Below are positions 47,125 to 59,321 of a DNA stretch of 64,000 bases, one piece after another. The notes beneath the pieces are model-generated. The model did no database searches, was not told the origin of the DNA, and saw nothing but the letters and a program-made list of their open reading frames with translations. How positions within the stretch are numbered: the first letter of the stretch is position 1; each line of letters opens with the position of its first letter. The position numbers and the translations under genes were made by a program. This DNA is from Neurospora intermedia. Lineage: Eukaryota > Ascomycota > Sordariomycetes > Sordariales > Sordariaceae. The DNA is taken from the NCBI GenBank assembly GCA_037102815.1, contig BTPP01000001.1, positions 397,001 to 461,000 of the forward strand, written 5' to 3'.

Positions 47125-47376
47125 ATGTCCGGAACTTCGTCGGGAGCAGACCCCAAAAACAGCGATCACTTCGCCGAATCTACCGGTGGCAGATCACAGC
47201 CGTGGAAGGACTTCAGCAAGGACACAAGCACATCCGACAAGGACGACGCTAAACGAGACCTTCTTGTCGTTCAATCAGGCACCAAAAGCGGTTCTAGTTC
47301 GCAGGACGACGTATGTAAAGAGTGTGGGAAACACTCAGCGGAGTGCGCCTGCGGCGTTGGGTTCATCGCGGCCTGA
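47125..47376 (+). CDS. Possible small Cys-cluster protein, unknown
   Basis: An 83-residue frame from ATG 47125 is hydrophilic (Ser/Lys/Asp-rich) and ends in CKECGKHSAECACG, a compact Cys cluster that might bind a metal. There is no signal peptide. No family recognised. An overlapping frame (47096-47542) lacks any feature. It could be a chance frame. Confidence 0.3.
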   Translation: MSGTSSGADPKNSDHFAESTGGRSQPWKDFSKDTSTSDKDDAKRDLLVVQSGTKSGSSSQDDVCKECGKHSAECACGVGFIAA

Positions 47377-48040
47377 GGTTTTGACGACGGAACTTTGCTG
47401 CGGAGACAGCATCCGTGAGATGCGGTCTGGTCTACCTGCAGGAATCAGGTCTGCTCAGGCATCTCGAGGCTGGATCAACCGGCGAGTCAGGATAGCAGGC
47501 AAATTTACTGGGACCACGCAACCTCAGCAGTGCATTTGCTAGAGCCTGATTCGTGAGGTCCTTTTGGGATATCATGCGGGTGCATAAAGGGGGACAATTG
47601 AACAATACCACACGCCAACAAGGATTTGCCTATCACCAAACGATTCAAGGAGTGCGTACACATTTGAAGGGAGGGCACACACAGCGACTATCAGCGGCTG
47701 GGCGACACGGGACAGGGAACACAAACAAGAAGCGACGAGGCTTTTTAACGTATAACATTTGCACATTTGATCATCCCTTTTCACGCTCTGTGATTGTCAA
47801 GATGATTGATCATCTTAAAACCGTTCATGTCCAATATCAATTCACGCATGCTGTGCACAAAGGCTGGCTCTTCGTTCCTCCTTCCACCCAGATGCCAGGC
47901 ATTGAACTGAGCCACCACTAAACACGGATTTCCATTCTTCTGCGAGTAAAAACCACGGGTGGTCCTGGCACCTCCCCAAAACACAAGAGTCTCATCTCAA
48001 TCTCAAATCATCACGAAGACATCATTTCCGAACAACGCCA
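47377..48040. other. Intergenic before the AsaB-like gene
   Basis: Nothing is supported. The 47553-47921 frame of 122 residues has no recognisable motif and overlaps opposed frames. Confidence 0.45.
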
Positions 48041-49596
48041 ATGGATGGTAGAAACGGGCAAGATACGCCACGGCCAAGGGACGCCACGCCAGACCGGACA
48101 GATCAAAAAGCGAGGCTTAATTACATCCAATGGGAAGCCAAGTTCCTCACCGAGAAGCCCTACGAGTTCATTTCCCAAGCCCCTGAGGGCTGTCCCAGAA
48201 AGAACTTTACTCTCGCCGCTTCCCCAGAACAGACCATTCACGATATCAGAGGCAGTGGAGAGCTGTTCAACCTAGACGACCACGCATTCCAGGTAGTGAG
48301 GCAGGAGATTGGAGCCATACCAACTGATCAGAAAGGGATCGAGTGTGATTACCTTCCAAAGATCGTGGAGTTGCTAGAGAGTATTGATCCGGGGGCAGAG
48401 GTGGTGGTGTTTGACTGGAGAGTGAGTGTTGAGCGTGCAGTCCATGTCAAGTGAACCTCCGGCACCATGTGCTATCGGCGGATTTTATTTCAAAAGATCA
48501 TCGTTAACCTTCACTCCTCCGTGGTCCCTAGCTTCGAACAAGTGACTATACGCGGACCACTGCAAAAGCGGGAAGTGTCATCGATCTCGACGATCCAATG
48601 CTCATACTGAGACCCGTGCACGCTGTCCACGTTGGTCAGTACTTCTCTCTTTCCTTCTTGTTTTTTCTTGTTTCTTCTTGGTTTCTTTTTCTTTCTTTCT
48701 TTTCAGTCAGCCCAGACATCACTCAACTATCAGTGTCTCTCACTTCAATCTTACCCCTTCATCTTAGACCAAAGCCCCCTAGCCTCCACCAGACGAGTAA
48801 ACCACCACACGGGAGATCGGGCCCAAGAGCTCCTCCAACGACGCTTCCGAATCATCAAGTACGTACCTACCTCTCCCGTCCACATGTTACAGCTACCCGA
48901 CCAACCTCTTCTTCTCCTTTTCGTCTTTTTTTTCTTTTTCTTCTTCTTTCTTTTTTCTTCTCCCTAGAGGCAATCTTAAGCCAAGCTCACAACCTCTCTC
49001 TAACCTCTACGGGAAAAAAAAAGCGCATGGCGACCCCTCCAACACCCCATAACCGACTATCCCCTTGCCATCTGCGACGGCAGTACCCTCCAGCCACACA
49101 ACTTGATCGCAGTCGACCACGTACGAAAGAACTACCAAGGCGAAGGGCTTTACCCACTGTACGATGAGGCAATGAAGTGGTATTTTCTGAATAGGCAGAC
49201 AAAGGAAGAAGTACTGCTTTTCAAGACGTTTGATTCCATGTCTGCTGAGGAGGGGGTGAAAGCTAGGTGTAAGTTGAGTCGTGTCTCTTTACCTCTACCT
49301 CAACTTTCCTAGAAGCTGCAATTTTGGGTGCGTAGGTACGTAGGTAGCCTGTAGGTTAAGGGGAAGGGAAAGGAGGAGGAGGAGGAGGAAGGGGTGGGGG
49401 GTTGGGGGTTGCTGTGAGAAACGGACATACAAGCTAACAGATATCTGTCATCATGGCGGAAGGCTGCCCGCATACTTCGTTTCGACAAGCACAATCTGGC
49501 AGCGGCGAACTTGAGGTGGGAAGCTGCAGCAAGCCGCCGACACCCAGGGAGAGTATAGAAGTTCGGGCTATGGTATTTTCAAAAGATGGGGGCTGA
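48041..49596 (+). CDS. AsaB/CmcJ-type 2-oxoglutarate-dependent oxygenase-like protein
   Basis: Five exons, 48041-48421, 48532-48634, 48768-48858, 49024-49268 and 49463-49596, encode 317 residues. Family motifs come in order across the splice sites: LNYI near the start, YEFISQAPEGCPRKNFTL, TIHDIRG, VVVFDWR (about 121-127), RPVHAVHVDQSP (154-165; His and Asp as likely metal ligands), RFRIINAWRP (187-196), YPLAICDG, GEGLYPLYDEAMKWYFLNRQ, and the terminal CPHTSF...PRESIEVRA. These match the CmcJ/AsaB group of fungal hydroxylase/desaturase proteins seen in secondary-metabolite clusters. No backbone synthase is near. Exon 2 ends at a GTCAGT donor and exon 4 begins after a purine-rich acceptor; both are imposed by motif continuity. 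Intron 4 holds a G-rich tract. The catalytic reaction of this member cannot be named. Confidence 0.82.
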
Positions 49597-52321
49597 GATG
49601 GGGAGTTTTCCGGGGGAAAAGGGGGAAGTCCCGCTATGGTGTTCCAGAAGTACCTCTATGTAAGAGAAACATGAGGAGTGAGACCGGTAATGGATGGGAT
49701 GATAAAAGATAAAACGAAGAGTTAGGAGCCAAGTACCTCTAAGGTACCTAGGTACCTTCAGCTCAGGCGCTCGATGATTTTCAGTTCCATGTCGATGATT
49801 AGCTACCGTACCGACAAGTGACCATGACGCTTCGACAGATTTCCAGTTTAGATTCAATGCAAGTAGAAGATTCGAGCAGGACAATTGACACGACATTAAT
49901 GGGATACTGGGGGTGCATAGCACCATACCTCCATGGTACCGTTCATTGTAAGCAAACACCATCTTTGGAGATAACCGTTGAGCTTAAAATAACCGTTCAG
50001 CTCAGAAAAACCGTTCCAGGGAGATCTGAGGGATCTAATTGGCTGGGTTAGTTTGGGAATGGGTGCTTCTTGCCTTCTTTCTACTCTACACTACGAAATT
50101 ATTCTACTAAGGCTGAGTAAGGTAACTGAAACCTCGTGCCTTCCCAAGACCTCGTCCTTGCACGGTCCCAAACACCAAGCGGTACTGCAAGTTGTAAATT
50201 TCAGACGTGCGGATTAAGTATCGTCGTCGACGGACGTCCGGGTTGATTGTGATCCGCGGACGCTTGATGGGAAATTCGTCGTACAAATTGCCGCCCGTCC
50301 AAGTCGTCAATGAGCCGGCAAGAATCGCGATCTCGGTAAAGGGGGAGTGGTGGCTCTTGACTGTTTAATAAGGCCAGTGATGCTCGACTGAAGAACGAGA
50401 CATGGAAGCCAAATATGGAAATTGATCCCCTCGGTAGTAATGGCGGTGGGGATACTGGCCCAGAGATTGCTGAGGCCACGGAGGGATGTGAGCCACCAGA
50501 CTGAAGGTATGTTCTGTGCAATCCATTGCTTTCTGGTGTTGCGTAGAGATAGGTATTCAGTCAGCTGTGGTTATGTCGCTGTAGAAGAGAAGAGTGGTGG
50601 GTTGGGAGAGGCTGTGGAGACGGGACTTACAGGATGTTGAAAGGGATTGCGGCTAACATGACGGGGAAAGTCGCTATGCGACGGAGGAGGGGAATTTGAA
50701 GGCCTGGAATGTACTACTGGTCTCTTGGTTGAGACATTGTTTCTTCATGGGAGACGGTACGTATACTGTAGTGATGGCTGTTGAGATGACTTCTTTGCTT
50801 GGAGCTTTTCAAGTCGTTTGGCTTGCATTGGGATATCGCCAGAACTGGAAGAAAAGTGCGGTGATGAATACCTACCTAGGGAAAAGAAAGGGTGAACGAA
50901 GTAAGACAGAGCGAGTAATTTTCCTTTTATCACAGTTCAGACTATCGATGGACGTGACTTGTTGTTCCTTGTGTCCTGCATGACTGTTATTCAGAACAGG
51001 GCATGCAACACAATGTCCGACAATCTGTATGGACGGACCTCGATTTATAACTGCATGCTAGAAGTGTCTCCTAAAGCTCGAGGGCCATGATGCGCCTGTT
51101 TTGTTCGCAGCTTCCTGGGAATACTTCTAGACTAACGACAGGATATTCAAAATCTCCGGATTAGAGGAAGTCCTGCCACTCGCCCTAGAAGTCACCAGGA
51201 GAATATCATGGTTGTTATATTCACGGGCCACGTCGATGTCATGTTATCAGCCCTGGTACTCCTCACCGCCCACGTTGTTTATTCGGAGCTGATGAGGTCT
51301 GTAAGATGCACGACCCAACGGATTCCAGAGAGGACTTTTTCACAATTTGTGCGCTGCATAATGCATAATTAGCCATGCACCGCACTCCGGGCATCCTCTG
51401 GGATGTTAAAATGCATCTGCGCATGAGTAAGGTATGGAAAACTGCCCTGCAGCAGGCGTCTAGGAACCGACGTTTAATCGATATCATGGCGTCGCCACCT
51501 GGAGCTAGAAGTACAAGCATCCATCTGCTACCGGGCTGTTGGATCGAGAATGCCTGAACATGGAATCGTCCACCGATCATCGGCTCTTTCCGTCCTAATG
51601 ACTGTTGTGGTAACTATCGGCTCGTAGCCAGGGAGGCCTGTACCAAAGCCGACAACTGCCGCCGGGACACACAACTTGAAGACAAGCACGAGCGAGAGAG
51701 ACCAGACTCCTTTCATTTTTGTATGGCCCTTGAAGGCAGATTGGCAAGGCCAAACCTCCTTCCTTTCCATTGAATGGCCCATTGCGCCTCGGCGGCAAAA
51801 TAGAGTGCGAGTTTTGGCCAGCTTGATGTGGCGAACTCCAACGTCCAAACTCCAAAGCCGGCGACGATGATGATGATGATCATGAAATCTCCTTCGCCGA
51901 GACCCCATGCAAGGTGCGATATGAGATAGACGTCCATCACATGGCTGCCTGGTTACTCGTGGGGTCAGTGACTCTGGTCTGGAACGCAACATCAACATCC
52001 GGCAAAATGTCCAGGATCGACAATGTCGATATGGATCTCGACTTCCAATAGGCACGCATAAATGCTTTGCAATATCAAATACCCTCCACTACCGAATTGT
52101 TCATGATTCGGCACTTGCAAACTGTACGAACTCAAGTATCCTGTCCGTTAGAAACATAGAGTACGGGCGATAACGTCAGAAAGCTCGATGCTTTATGGGC
52201 CTGGTTAAAAGCCAAGGTCGTCCTCTCTGTCGACTCAGACTGTCGTGTCCCTAAGTTCTCTGGGTCATAGATTGCTTTCCATCTCTTCCTTTTGCTGTCG
52301 ATCTTCAAAGGCATTGCTATC
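49597..52321. other. 2.7-kb gap, nothing supported
   Basis: No gene was built. Repeated AACCGTT(C/G)AGCT(T/C)A motifs at 49973-50013 and TACC/GGTACC clusters at 49735-49760 stand out. A minus frame at 51713-51940 contains a run of isoleucines, but it comes from an ATG/ATC trinucleotide run (51868-51884) rather than a membrane protein. Confidence 0.5.
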
Positions 52322-53517
52322 ATGGTGACCATGTACTGGCTTGGGGCCCTCTCCTTCGCGGCCGCTGTTCAGGCACAAGGATTTTCAATGAACATGCTGC
52401 GGTTCGGCTGTTCGCAAGCAGTCATTGACCGTATCGATCCGTGAGTTCCACTCCCAGAGTTATTCTCTCAAAAAATGGCACTAACACTTCCGCAGACTTG
52501 TCGAACCGGGCATGCTCCCATCTTCACACGTCCATCAAGTCGTCGGCGGTGTACGTCTATCTCTTCCCCCTTCCCGGGTTCCTCCCCTTGCAATGCCCAC
52601 ACTAACAACTACAAAACCAGAACGCCTTCAACGCCACCATGCCCTCCGGCCCCAACGCCGACATCTCCAAACTCGCCACCTGCACCTCCTGCAGTTTCTC
52701 CGAGGACTTCTCCAACTACTGGACCGCCAACGTCTACTTCCGCGCCCGCAACGGCACCTACAAGCGCGTACCCCAAATGGTCAACGACCAAATTGGCGCC
52801 GCCAACGCCGGCATCACCGTCTACTACACGGCGCCCGGTCCCAAGACCGTGACGGCCTTCAAGCCCGGCTTCCGCATGTTTTCCGGCGACTCCAGCCGCC
52901 GCACCTCCCCGGGCTTCGGCAAGAACATGCAATCGTGCTTCCGGTGCTACACGGGCGCCAACTTTGGCGGCAACACGTACGCGCCTTGCCAGGACCCGCA
53001 GCGCGACACCGAGACGTTCCCTAAGCAGCCGTGCCCGGGCGGTATTCGGTCGAGCGTCATCTTTCCTATTTGCTGGGACGGCAAGAATTTGGACTCTCCT
53101 TCGCATACAGAACACATTACCCATCCGGCCTCGGGGCCAGCGCAGTTCGCTGTTGTGGGCGCCCAGTGCCCTTCTAGCCACCCGGTCAAGATCCCACAGG
53201 TGCATTATGAGATTGTATGGGACACGCGCCAATTCAATAACAAGGCGGACTGGCCTACGGATGGCAGCCAGCCGTTTGTGTTGAGCAATGGAGACACGAC
53301 AGGGTACGGGCAGCATGGTGATTACGTGTTTGGGTGGGAGGGAGATAGGCTGCAGCATGCGATGGATAATCGGTGCTTTGGGCCGACGTGCAATGGATTG
53401 AAGACACAGGCGTTTGACAAGGCGAACAAGTGCACGGTGAAGAGCGTGGTGAATGAGGATACGGATGGGTGGTTGGAGGCGCTGCCGGGTATGGCGGGAC
53501 ATCCGAAGAAGAAGTGA
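52322..53517 (+). CDS. Secreted DUF1996 protein
   Basis: Three exons, 52322-52440, 52496-52550 and 52621-53517, encode 356 residues. A signal peptide (MVTMYWLGALSFAAAVQA) is followed by the DUF1996 signature: MNMLRFGCSQAVIDRIDPLV, then GMLPSSHVHQVVGGNAFN, CTSCSFSEDFSNYWTANVYF, a long middle part with many Cys, FPICWDGKNLDS and IPQVHYEIVWDTRQF, and WEGDRLQHAMDNRC near the end. The family is widespread in filamentous fungi, secreted or wall-associated, with no settled biochemical activity. The Cys pattern suggests several disulfides. No C-terminal WSC domain is present; the protein ends in a short basic tail. The two introns are about 55 and 70 bp with clear CTAAC branch sites. Confidence 0.9.
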
Positions 53518-55467
53518 AGACGCTCGTCTTTCTGGATAGCAAGGTTTGATTGGTGATGAGGAAACGTTCGTTTATGTCAAATACCCCTTTGCACCATCGC
53601 TTCCTTGAGCAAGTCGTTCTTTGTAGCAACTCGTTAATCCATCTCGAGAACCTCAAATACAAATTTCCTTGTGTATTCTCTGGACACTGAAGCGACTGTA
53701 ACAGTCAGCGAGTGACTGATCTCCTTTCTCCGGCGGGGCAGATGTGAACCCCAAACATGAAGAGGCAAAGGACATCTATAGCCGGCTAAAGACCCATCCA
53801 TCTCACTTATGAAGTGGTATCGTAAACGCCAGATGGAGTTAAGGCGACAAGAAAGGGAGAAAATGCGGCATAATACATGGGCAAGTATAAGGTGTAGGTA
53901 GGTAGGTAGGTAGACAGCATGACGGGAGTTGTAACCCCAGAAATTACCCGGCATAGTAGTATAGATGAGTGGTCGTCGCCCACCCCGTCGTTCGCCGGCA
54001 ATCGAAGAAGAAAATCCGGGGTGCACCTAACCAATAACGAACTGCCTGAGCCTTTAATGGAACATTAACCAGATTATCCGTCCCACTGAAGGAAGCCAGA
54101 GAAAGAGAGAGAGTTGATGATTTGGATTATGAGTGCGGGAGAGATGAACGTACAGTCATAGTCAAAAGATACTGTCACCCCTTACCACATTGGATATGTA
54201 GGGGGGGAACAGTATGTTTTGATTACGAGTTTACCTATGGATCGGGTGGCTTGAAGGTGTTAGAGGGGCTCAGATGATGAGTAAAGGTTATCGATGTCAC
54301 AAGGCAACGGTTTATGGTCAAATGTCGACACAAGATTGCGTGCGATAGGCGAAGTGTTGGGATAAAAAGTGACAAGCACCTCCAGAGCAGATGGAATGTG
54401 ACGTCATTGAAGCTTCGGCGATGATCGACGCGGTGCTCGCGTGGTCTCCGTTTGTGTGCCATATTTTCCTTTAGGAGCCCTTGGTGATCACAGATTTGCG
54501 TCGATGAGCGTCCCGACGCCGGACATATAATTGACGATTTCAATTGAAGGTGAAATCCAACGGTGTTAAGCTTGTACAATGTTTGTCCCCTTCGATGCTG
54601 GTACCTCCCGCTATCCACATTGATGGACGCGCTGTCCCTTGCGACGGACCTGAATGATTGTTAAGGGAGCCCCACCTAGCGTGGTTAGCGCACAGACGGT
54701 GCCTGCTGATCAGCTGTCGGTCGCTGCCGGAAAATCCGGGGAAATGCGCATCAGATCGACGGAGGGAATTGAGAGAACATCAGCACATGGCATTTCTGTC
54801 TCGATATCCAGAAGTTATGATTTATCTCACTTCAATCGAAGCCGAGGTTGGAAGATGGAAGGATGAAAATAGATGACGAATGAGGACGGATTTCAATGCC
54901 CAGAAAACGCCCAGAAAACGCCAACCTCTTTTAGGGCCTAGGCGCGCCATGGCACATTAATCTCCCGATACGGTTGGTTCAATTGAAGCCTGTAAATTCA
55001 GCGAGAAATGGGAAATGGACAATCATTCCGACACCTTTTTTCAATGAAATGTCTGAGCCGTATTAGCCGTACGGTACCTAGACTACCTAACTTACCTTAG
55101 TGAGGTAATTGACCGGTAATCGTATCGTTATCAGTCACTTAAACTGCGACCCTACCTGGGCTATCGCAGCCAAAACGGGACGGGAGGGCACCTTGACGTC
55201 CACCCACCCTGCCGCGAGCCTGCATCCACTGTGACCGCCGCCTGTCGCTCCCCTCCTTTTTCACCCGTCCATCCATCCCGTCTCTCCCCCTCTCCCGTCC
55301 TCCTTTCGCTTCCATTCCGGCACAAAGGCACCGTTACAAAATGGCCGGCTAGTAGCTACTGTACTGCCTTCCATCCGTCGTCGCGACCAAATATTTGGTC
55401 CAATGGATTATTCTTGTGTCCATCTTCGCTGACGACATGATGCTACTGTACCTTGGACAATCCCACC
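53518..55467. other. Intergenic, nothing supported
   Basis: Opposed small frames only. A (GGTA)n run lies at 53893-53914 and a doubled CCCAGAAAACG at 54899-54920. The last 200 bases are a pyrimidine-rich leader for the next gene. Confidence 0.5.
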
Positions 55468-57044
55468 ATGCAGCACCCATCACAACACCCCGTCGTCATC
55501 GGCGACCCCGATCTAGGCGTCAAGATCATGGAGTTTGAGAACGAAGACGACTTTCTGCTCCAGCAGCGACGAAGCCCTACCCCACGACAAAGGATGCGGA
55601 CGCTCCTCCGCCAAATGCGATACGGTCCGCTCGGAAGACTGCGTAACGCCCTGTTCTTCCTCGGCACCCTCCTGATCTTTGGCTGGATCATGCTCCCATA
55701 CGACAACGTTGTCCGTCTCGGCCTCCGATTTAATGTTAAGAAGTTCCAACACTACCTTACCTCACACCCAGTCGAGAAATGGCTATTTGCGCCACCAGCA
55801 TACCCGGTCGATCTGGGCACAGACACTGTCGTCATCGTCAAGACCGGATACGGCACGCGCGCAAGGGCAAACGCCTGGTTCGAAGCTCTCAGCGCCTCCA
55901 ACGAGTTCCGCGACTTCCTCGTTATCGCCGACTATGCCTCCAAGCCAGGTCAAGAGGCGAATAACCATGGCACGCCTCTACCGATACACAACGTTGTCAA
56001 TCAGACCTTGAGCTCCTTGGGACCGGCCGCCAGTTTGTCCAACCCACGAGTTGCAAAGTACCTTCGATTTGCCGAAGCTATAGAAACTGGGAAGGGAGAA
56101 GAAGCAGACCAACTAGCCAAGTCCACAGGCTGGGAGATTGACGCGCTCAAGGTACGTCTATCACGGTCATCTATCATCACTACCGACACCCGTTAACACT
56201 TGCCTAACAGTTCATCTCGGGCCTCGAACTCGCTTACTCCAAGTTCCCCAACAAAAAGTGGTACCTCCTCGTCGACGACGACACCTACCTTGTCCAACCA
56301 TCCCTAAAACCCCTCCTCGCCCACCTCGACTCCGAAGTCCCCTACTACCTCGGCAACGCAGTCGGCGACTTCCGCGTCCGCTTTGCCCACGGCGGCTCCG
56401 GCATCATCTTATCACAAGGTGCCATGTCCTCCCTCATTCTCGACAACCCACACGCCGTGCGAAACGCCCACCTCGAATCACTGTCGGAAACATGGGGCGA
56501 CCGCTTGCTGGCCAGGACACTAATAAAAGCCGGGGTATATCTGGATGAGGAGTACAGCCATTTGTTCAGCGGCGAACCTCCATGGTGGGCCAAGATTCGC
56601 CCGGATCGGTTTTGTTCTCCCATTATTACCTTCCACGGGCTGGGCCAGCCTGAGAAGATGCACCAGGCAGGCGAGAGCTTCAGGAATGTGAGCAAGCCAC
56701 TACTGTGGAGCGATATTTGGGACGTATATGGGATGTCGAGGCCATGGAGGCAGAGTACATTGACGGAGGACGAGCTGGCGAAACCAATAGAGTATGCGAA
56801 TTGGGATCATGCAGGTGGGAGTGGTGGGGAGGTGACGGTAGTTGAGGGTGTCGAGAAGGCGGAGGAGTGCGGGAGGAAGTGCTATGAGAGGGGGAGCGAG
56901 TGCATGGCTTGGACGTGGGAGAAGGAGACAAAGAAGTGTAATCTCAGTCCGTGGATGATTGTGGGAGAGAGGGTTGAAGGGAAGGTGAGCGGGCCGAATG
57001 GAAAGTTGGCAAGGGAGTTGGAGATGGTTTGTTTAAAGTATTAG
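55468..57044 (+). CDS. GT31-like (Fringe-type) glycosyltransferase, type II membrane
   Basis: Two exons, 55468-56151 and 56211-57044, encode 505 residues. A basic cytoplasmic tail precedes one signal-anchor helix (ALFFLGTLLIFGWIML, about 61-76), giving Golgi type II topology. The lumenal part has VVIVKTGYGTRARANAWFEA (~120-139), and KKWYLLVDDDTYLVQPSL with the metal-binding DDD at 250-252. GNAVGDFRVRFAHGGSGIIL and DRLLARTLIKAGV follow, as in Fringe/GT31-like fungal transferases. After PIITFHGLGQPEKMH the last ~90 residues form a separate Cys-rich unit (EECGRKCYERGSECMAWTWE, KKCNLSPW) resembling a PAN/apple module, which may bind glycan or protein. Donor and acceptor are unknown. ATG 55468 is the first in this frame; the TTG at 55453 is ignored. 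Confidence 0.87.
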
Positions 57045-58082
57045 CAGATCGGGAGATGATAGAAAGCCTACGAACAACCGTGTTGCTTCTCAGCGGGATG
57101 AAACATCGTCCACGACCTACATTACACATACTGCTCCAGTCAGAAAAGCTCTGCGATGGAGTATGGCGAGATCCTATGCTAGAGGAGCAGAATACCCGGC
57201 TCATGTTTATTCCTGAGTATTCTTATTAATACATGATTACCAAACTATCATGTTTTACTTGGTGTACTTACTGGATTGCCCATGCGGTTGAAACCTATGC
57301 GACGCAGGAGTTCCCATCAACAGGCGAGTGTCGTACGTGAACACAAACACGGAGTTGTCAGCGTCACCTCCCACATTACCAGACCCGAGTCTATCGTGGT
57401 TGAAGTCAAGCAGTACTACTTGGTTACTTCATGCCGTCTCGTCCACCACAAACGTCTTGAAGCATCATGATGTAAAACCCCAAGTTTGACTGTGCGAATG
57501 CGGTTCAGTTTACCTGCCTGGTCATCTGCAGGGGAACGCACTGGCGCATGTTGATACCACAGTTAAGCGATCGACAGGGGTTGAACTGACTGTGCAGACG
57601 TAACAGTAAGAATTGTTTATCAGCTACCTTGTGATACTTGAGAAATGCTGCGATAAGATATCCCGCGAGAGGTACCAACATGTCGCTTCTTTTTTTCTAA
57701 CGTTGGGAGGCCGGGCGCTAACGAAACTGAATCGACAAGAGAGAGAGACAGACCCTGGAGATCTCGACACACACCGACAAGTCACGCCATCGTGTCTTCC
57801 TCACTCGGACTCCTAGTTGTACTCGGCGACAACAGAAGGAGAGGGGCCAAATGTACCTAGGAAGTTGGGGTACCACAGTACACGCAGGTTTCCAATCATT
57901 GCGCGTCTGCGCCTTCTTGCGACGGATTGAGGACTCCCTTCTCTCTGCTTGGCATCCATTTTCCCAGTCTTCAACAGCCGAGACAGACCGATGGACTGAC
58001 CTATCCCGCTCCCTCGCTGACCAAACTAAACCGTCGCCTTCCGGAATCTTGCTCCTGTGCCGGGCAGAGACCACCAACGAAG
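57045..58082. other. Intergenic, promoter of the GT32 gene
   Basis: No gene supported. Frames that overlap the next gene (57851-58351) are shadows. A T-rich run lies near 57688-57698. Confidence 0.5.
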
Positions 58083-59321
58083 ATGCGACCGATATTCTTA
58101 CGCTCCGTGTTCCGGGTCGCCATCATCGCCACGCCCATTCTCCTCGTCCTCCACTACTTCATCACCCACGTCCTCGCCCTCATCCACATCTTCTTCCAAC
58201 ACCCCGGCATCGCCATCACCCAGCGCGAAGTCGCCAATGCCTACCTCAACGGCACCCTCCAAGCATCGCGAAAGGCGCCTCAGATCCCCAAGATCATCCA
58301 CCAGATCTTTCACAACTGGAAGGACCCGGCGAACGAAACGCTGCCGAGTGATTGGGACCAACAGAGGCATACTTGTATAGATGTCAATCCCGATTGGGAA
58401 TATCGCGTATGTTTTTTTTTTCTCCTTTTTCCCCTTTCTTTCCGTTCCCTTCCCTGTAACCCATCCAATTCGTTCATAACCCAAGCTAATTATAGATTTT
58501 GATGGGGAAAAAAACAGCTCTGGACACACAAATCCTCCCTCGCTTTTCTGTCAACCCACTACCCTACCTTTCTCCCCGCCTACCTCTCCTACCCCCACCC
58601 CGTCCAGCGCGTCGACGCCCTCCGCTACTTCCTCCTCTACCACTACGGCGGCATCTATCTCGACCTCGACAACGGATGTCTGCCATCCATCAAGCCAGGC
58701 TCAGACTCATTAGACGCCTTGACGTACTTCCCTCTCTGGATCACAGACGGCGGCAGAGGAGCGCTCAGTAACAATATCCTGGCCGCTCGACCTAACCATC
58801 CGTTTTGGGGCCGGGTGGTGGCGGAGTTGATAGAGGGCAGGGGGGCGTTGCCGCTTGGGAGTTTGACGGAACGGTTAGCTGGGTTCTGGAAGCGGTGGTG
58901 GTGTTTGTGGGGGGTGTTGCGGTATGTGGAGATTAGTTGGGGAGTTGGACAGTGGTTTATTGGTGGGGCGTGGGATGAGTATCATCGGATGCTGCAGCTT
59001 GGGAAGGACGTCATGAGGGGAGACACGATAGAAGGGGTCACGGTGGATGAAGAGGTGAGTGGGAGGTTGTATAGGCTCATGATGGATAGTAGGCCGGGCA
59101 TGGATGAGTGGGTGTTTTTTACGCAGGGGAGGGGAGGGACGTGGCATGGGTGGGACAATTGGTTGTTTTTGGAGATTGGAGACCATTTGTGGATATTTTC
59201 CATGGTGTTGGGATCGTTGGTGGGATTGATGGGGTGGTTGGCGAGGAGGTATTGGCGGGCCCAAAGAGGGAAAGGGTATCGGAAGGTGAAGAGTGAGGAC
59301 ATGGAAGATAGGAGCGAGTGA
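58083..59321 (+). CDS. Inositol-phosphoceramide mannosyltransferase catalytic subunit (GT32, SUR1/CSH1-like)
   Basis: The enzyme family transfers mannose from GDP-mannose to inositol phosphoceramide in the Golgi, making MIPC, a main fungal sphingolipid. Two exons, 58083-58406 and 58518-59321, encode 375 residues. An N-terminal membrane segment (VFRVAIIATPILLVLHYFIT, about 9-28) leads into the GT32 start IPKIIHQIFHNWKDP. WEYRLWTHKS spans the junction, and VDALRYFLLYHYGGIYLDLDNGC carries the DxD at 157-159. NNILAARPNHPFWGRV and the late TWHGWDNWLF element complete the SUR1 pattern. A second hydrophobic segment (HLWIFSMVLGSLVGLMGWLA) sits near the C-terminus, with a basic tail. The intron has a GTATGT donor and a purine-rich ACAG acceptor. 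In yeast the catalytic subunit works with Csg2; no partner is in this window. Confidence 0.9.

Noticed and set aside
51713-51940. Apparent membrane helix with an Ile run
   Set aside because: The isoleucines come from an ATG/ATC trinucleotide run and the surrounding frame matches no receptor family.
52609-53502. 297-residue minus-strand frame
   Set aside because: Antisense shadow of the GC-rich DUF1996 exon; rich in Arg, Val and Gly with no motif.
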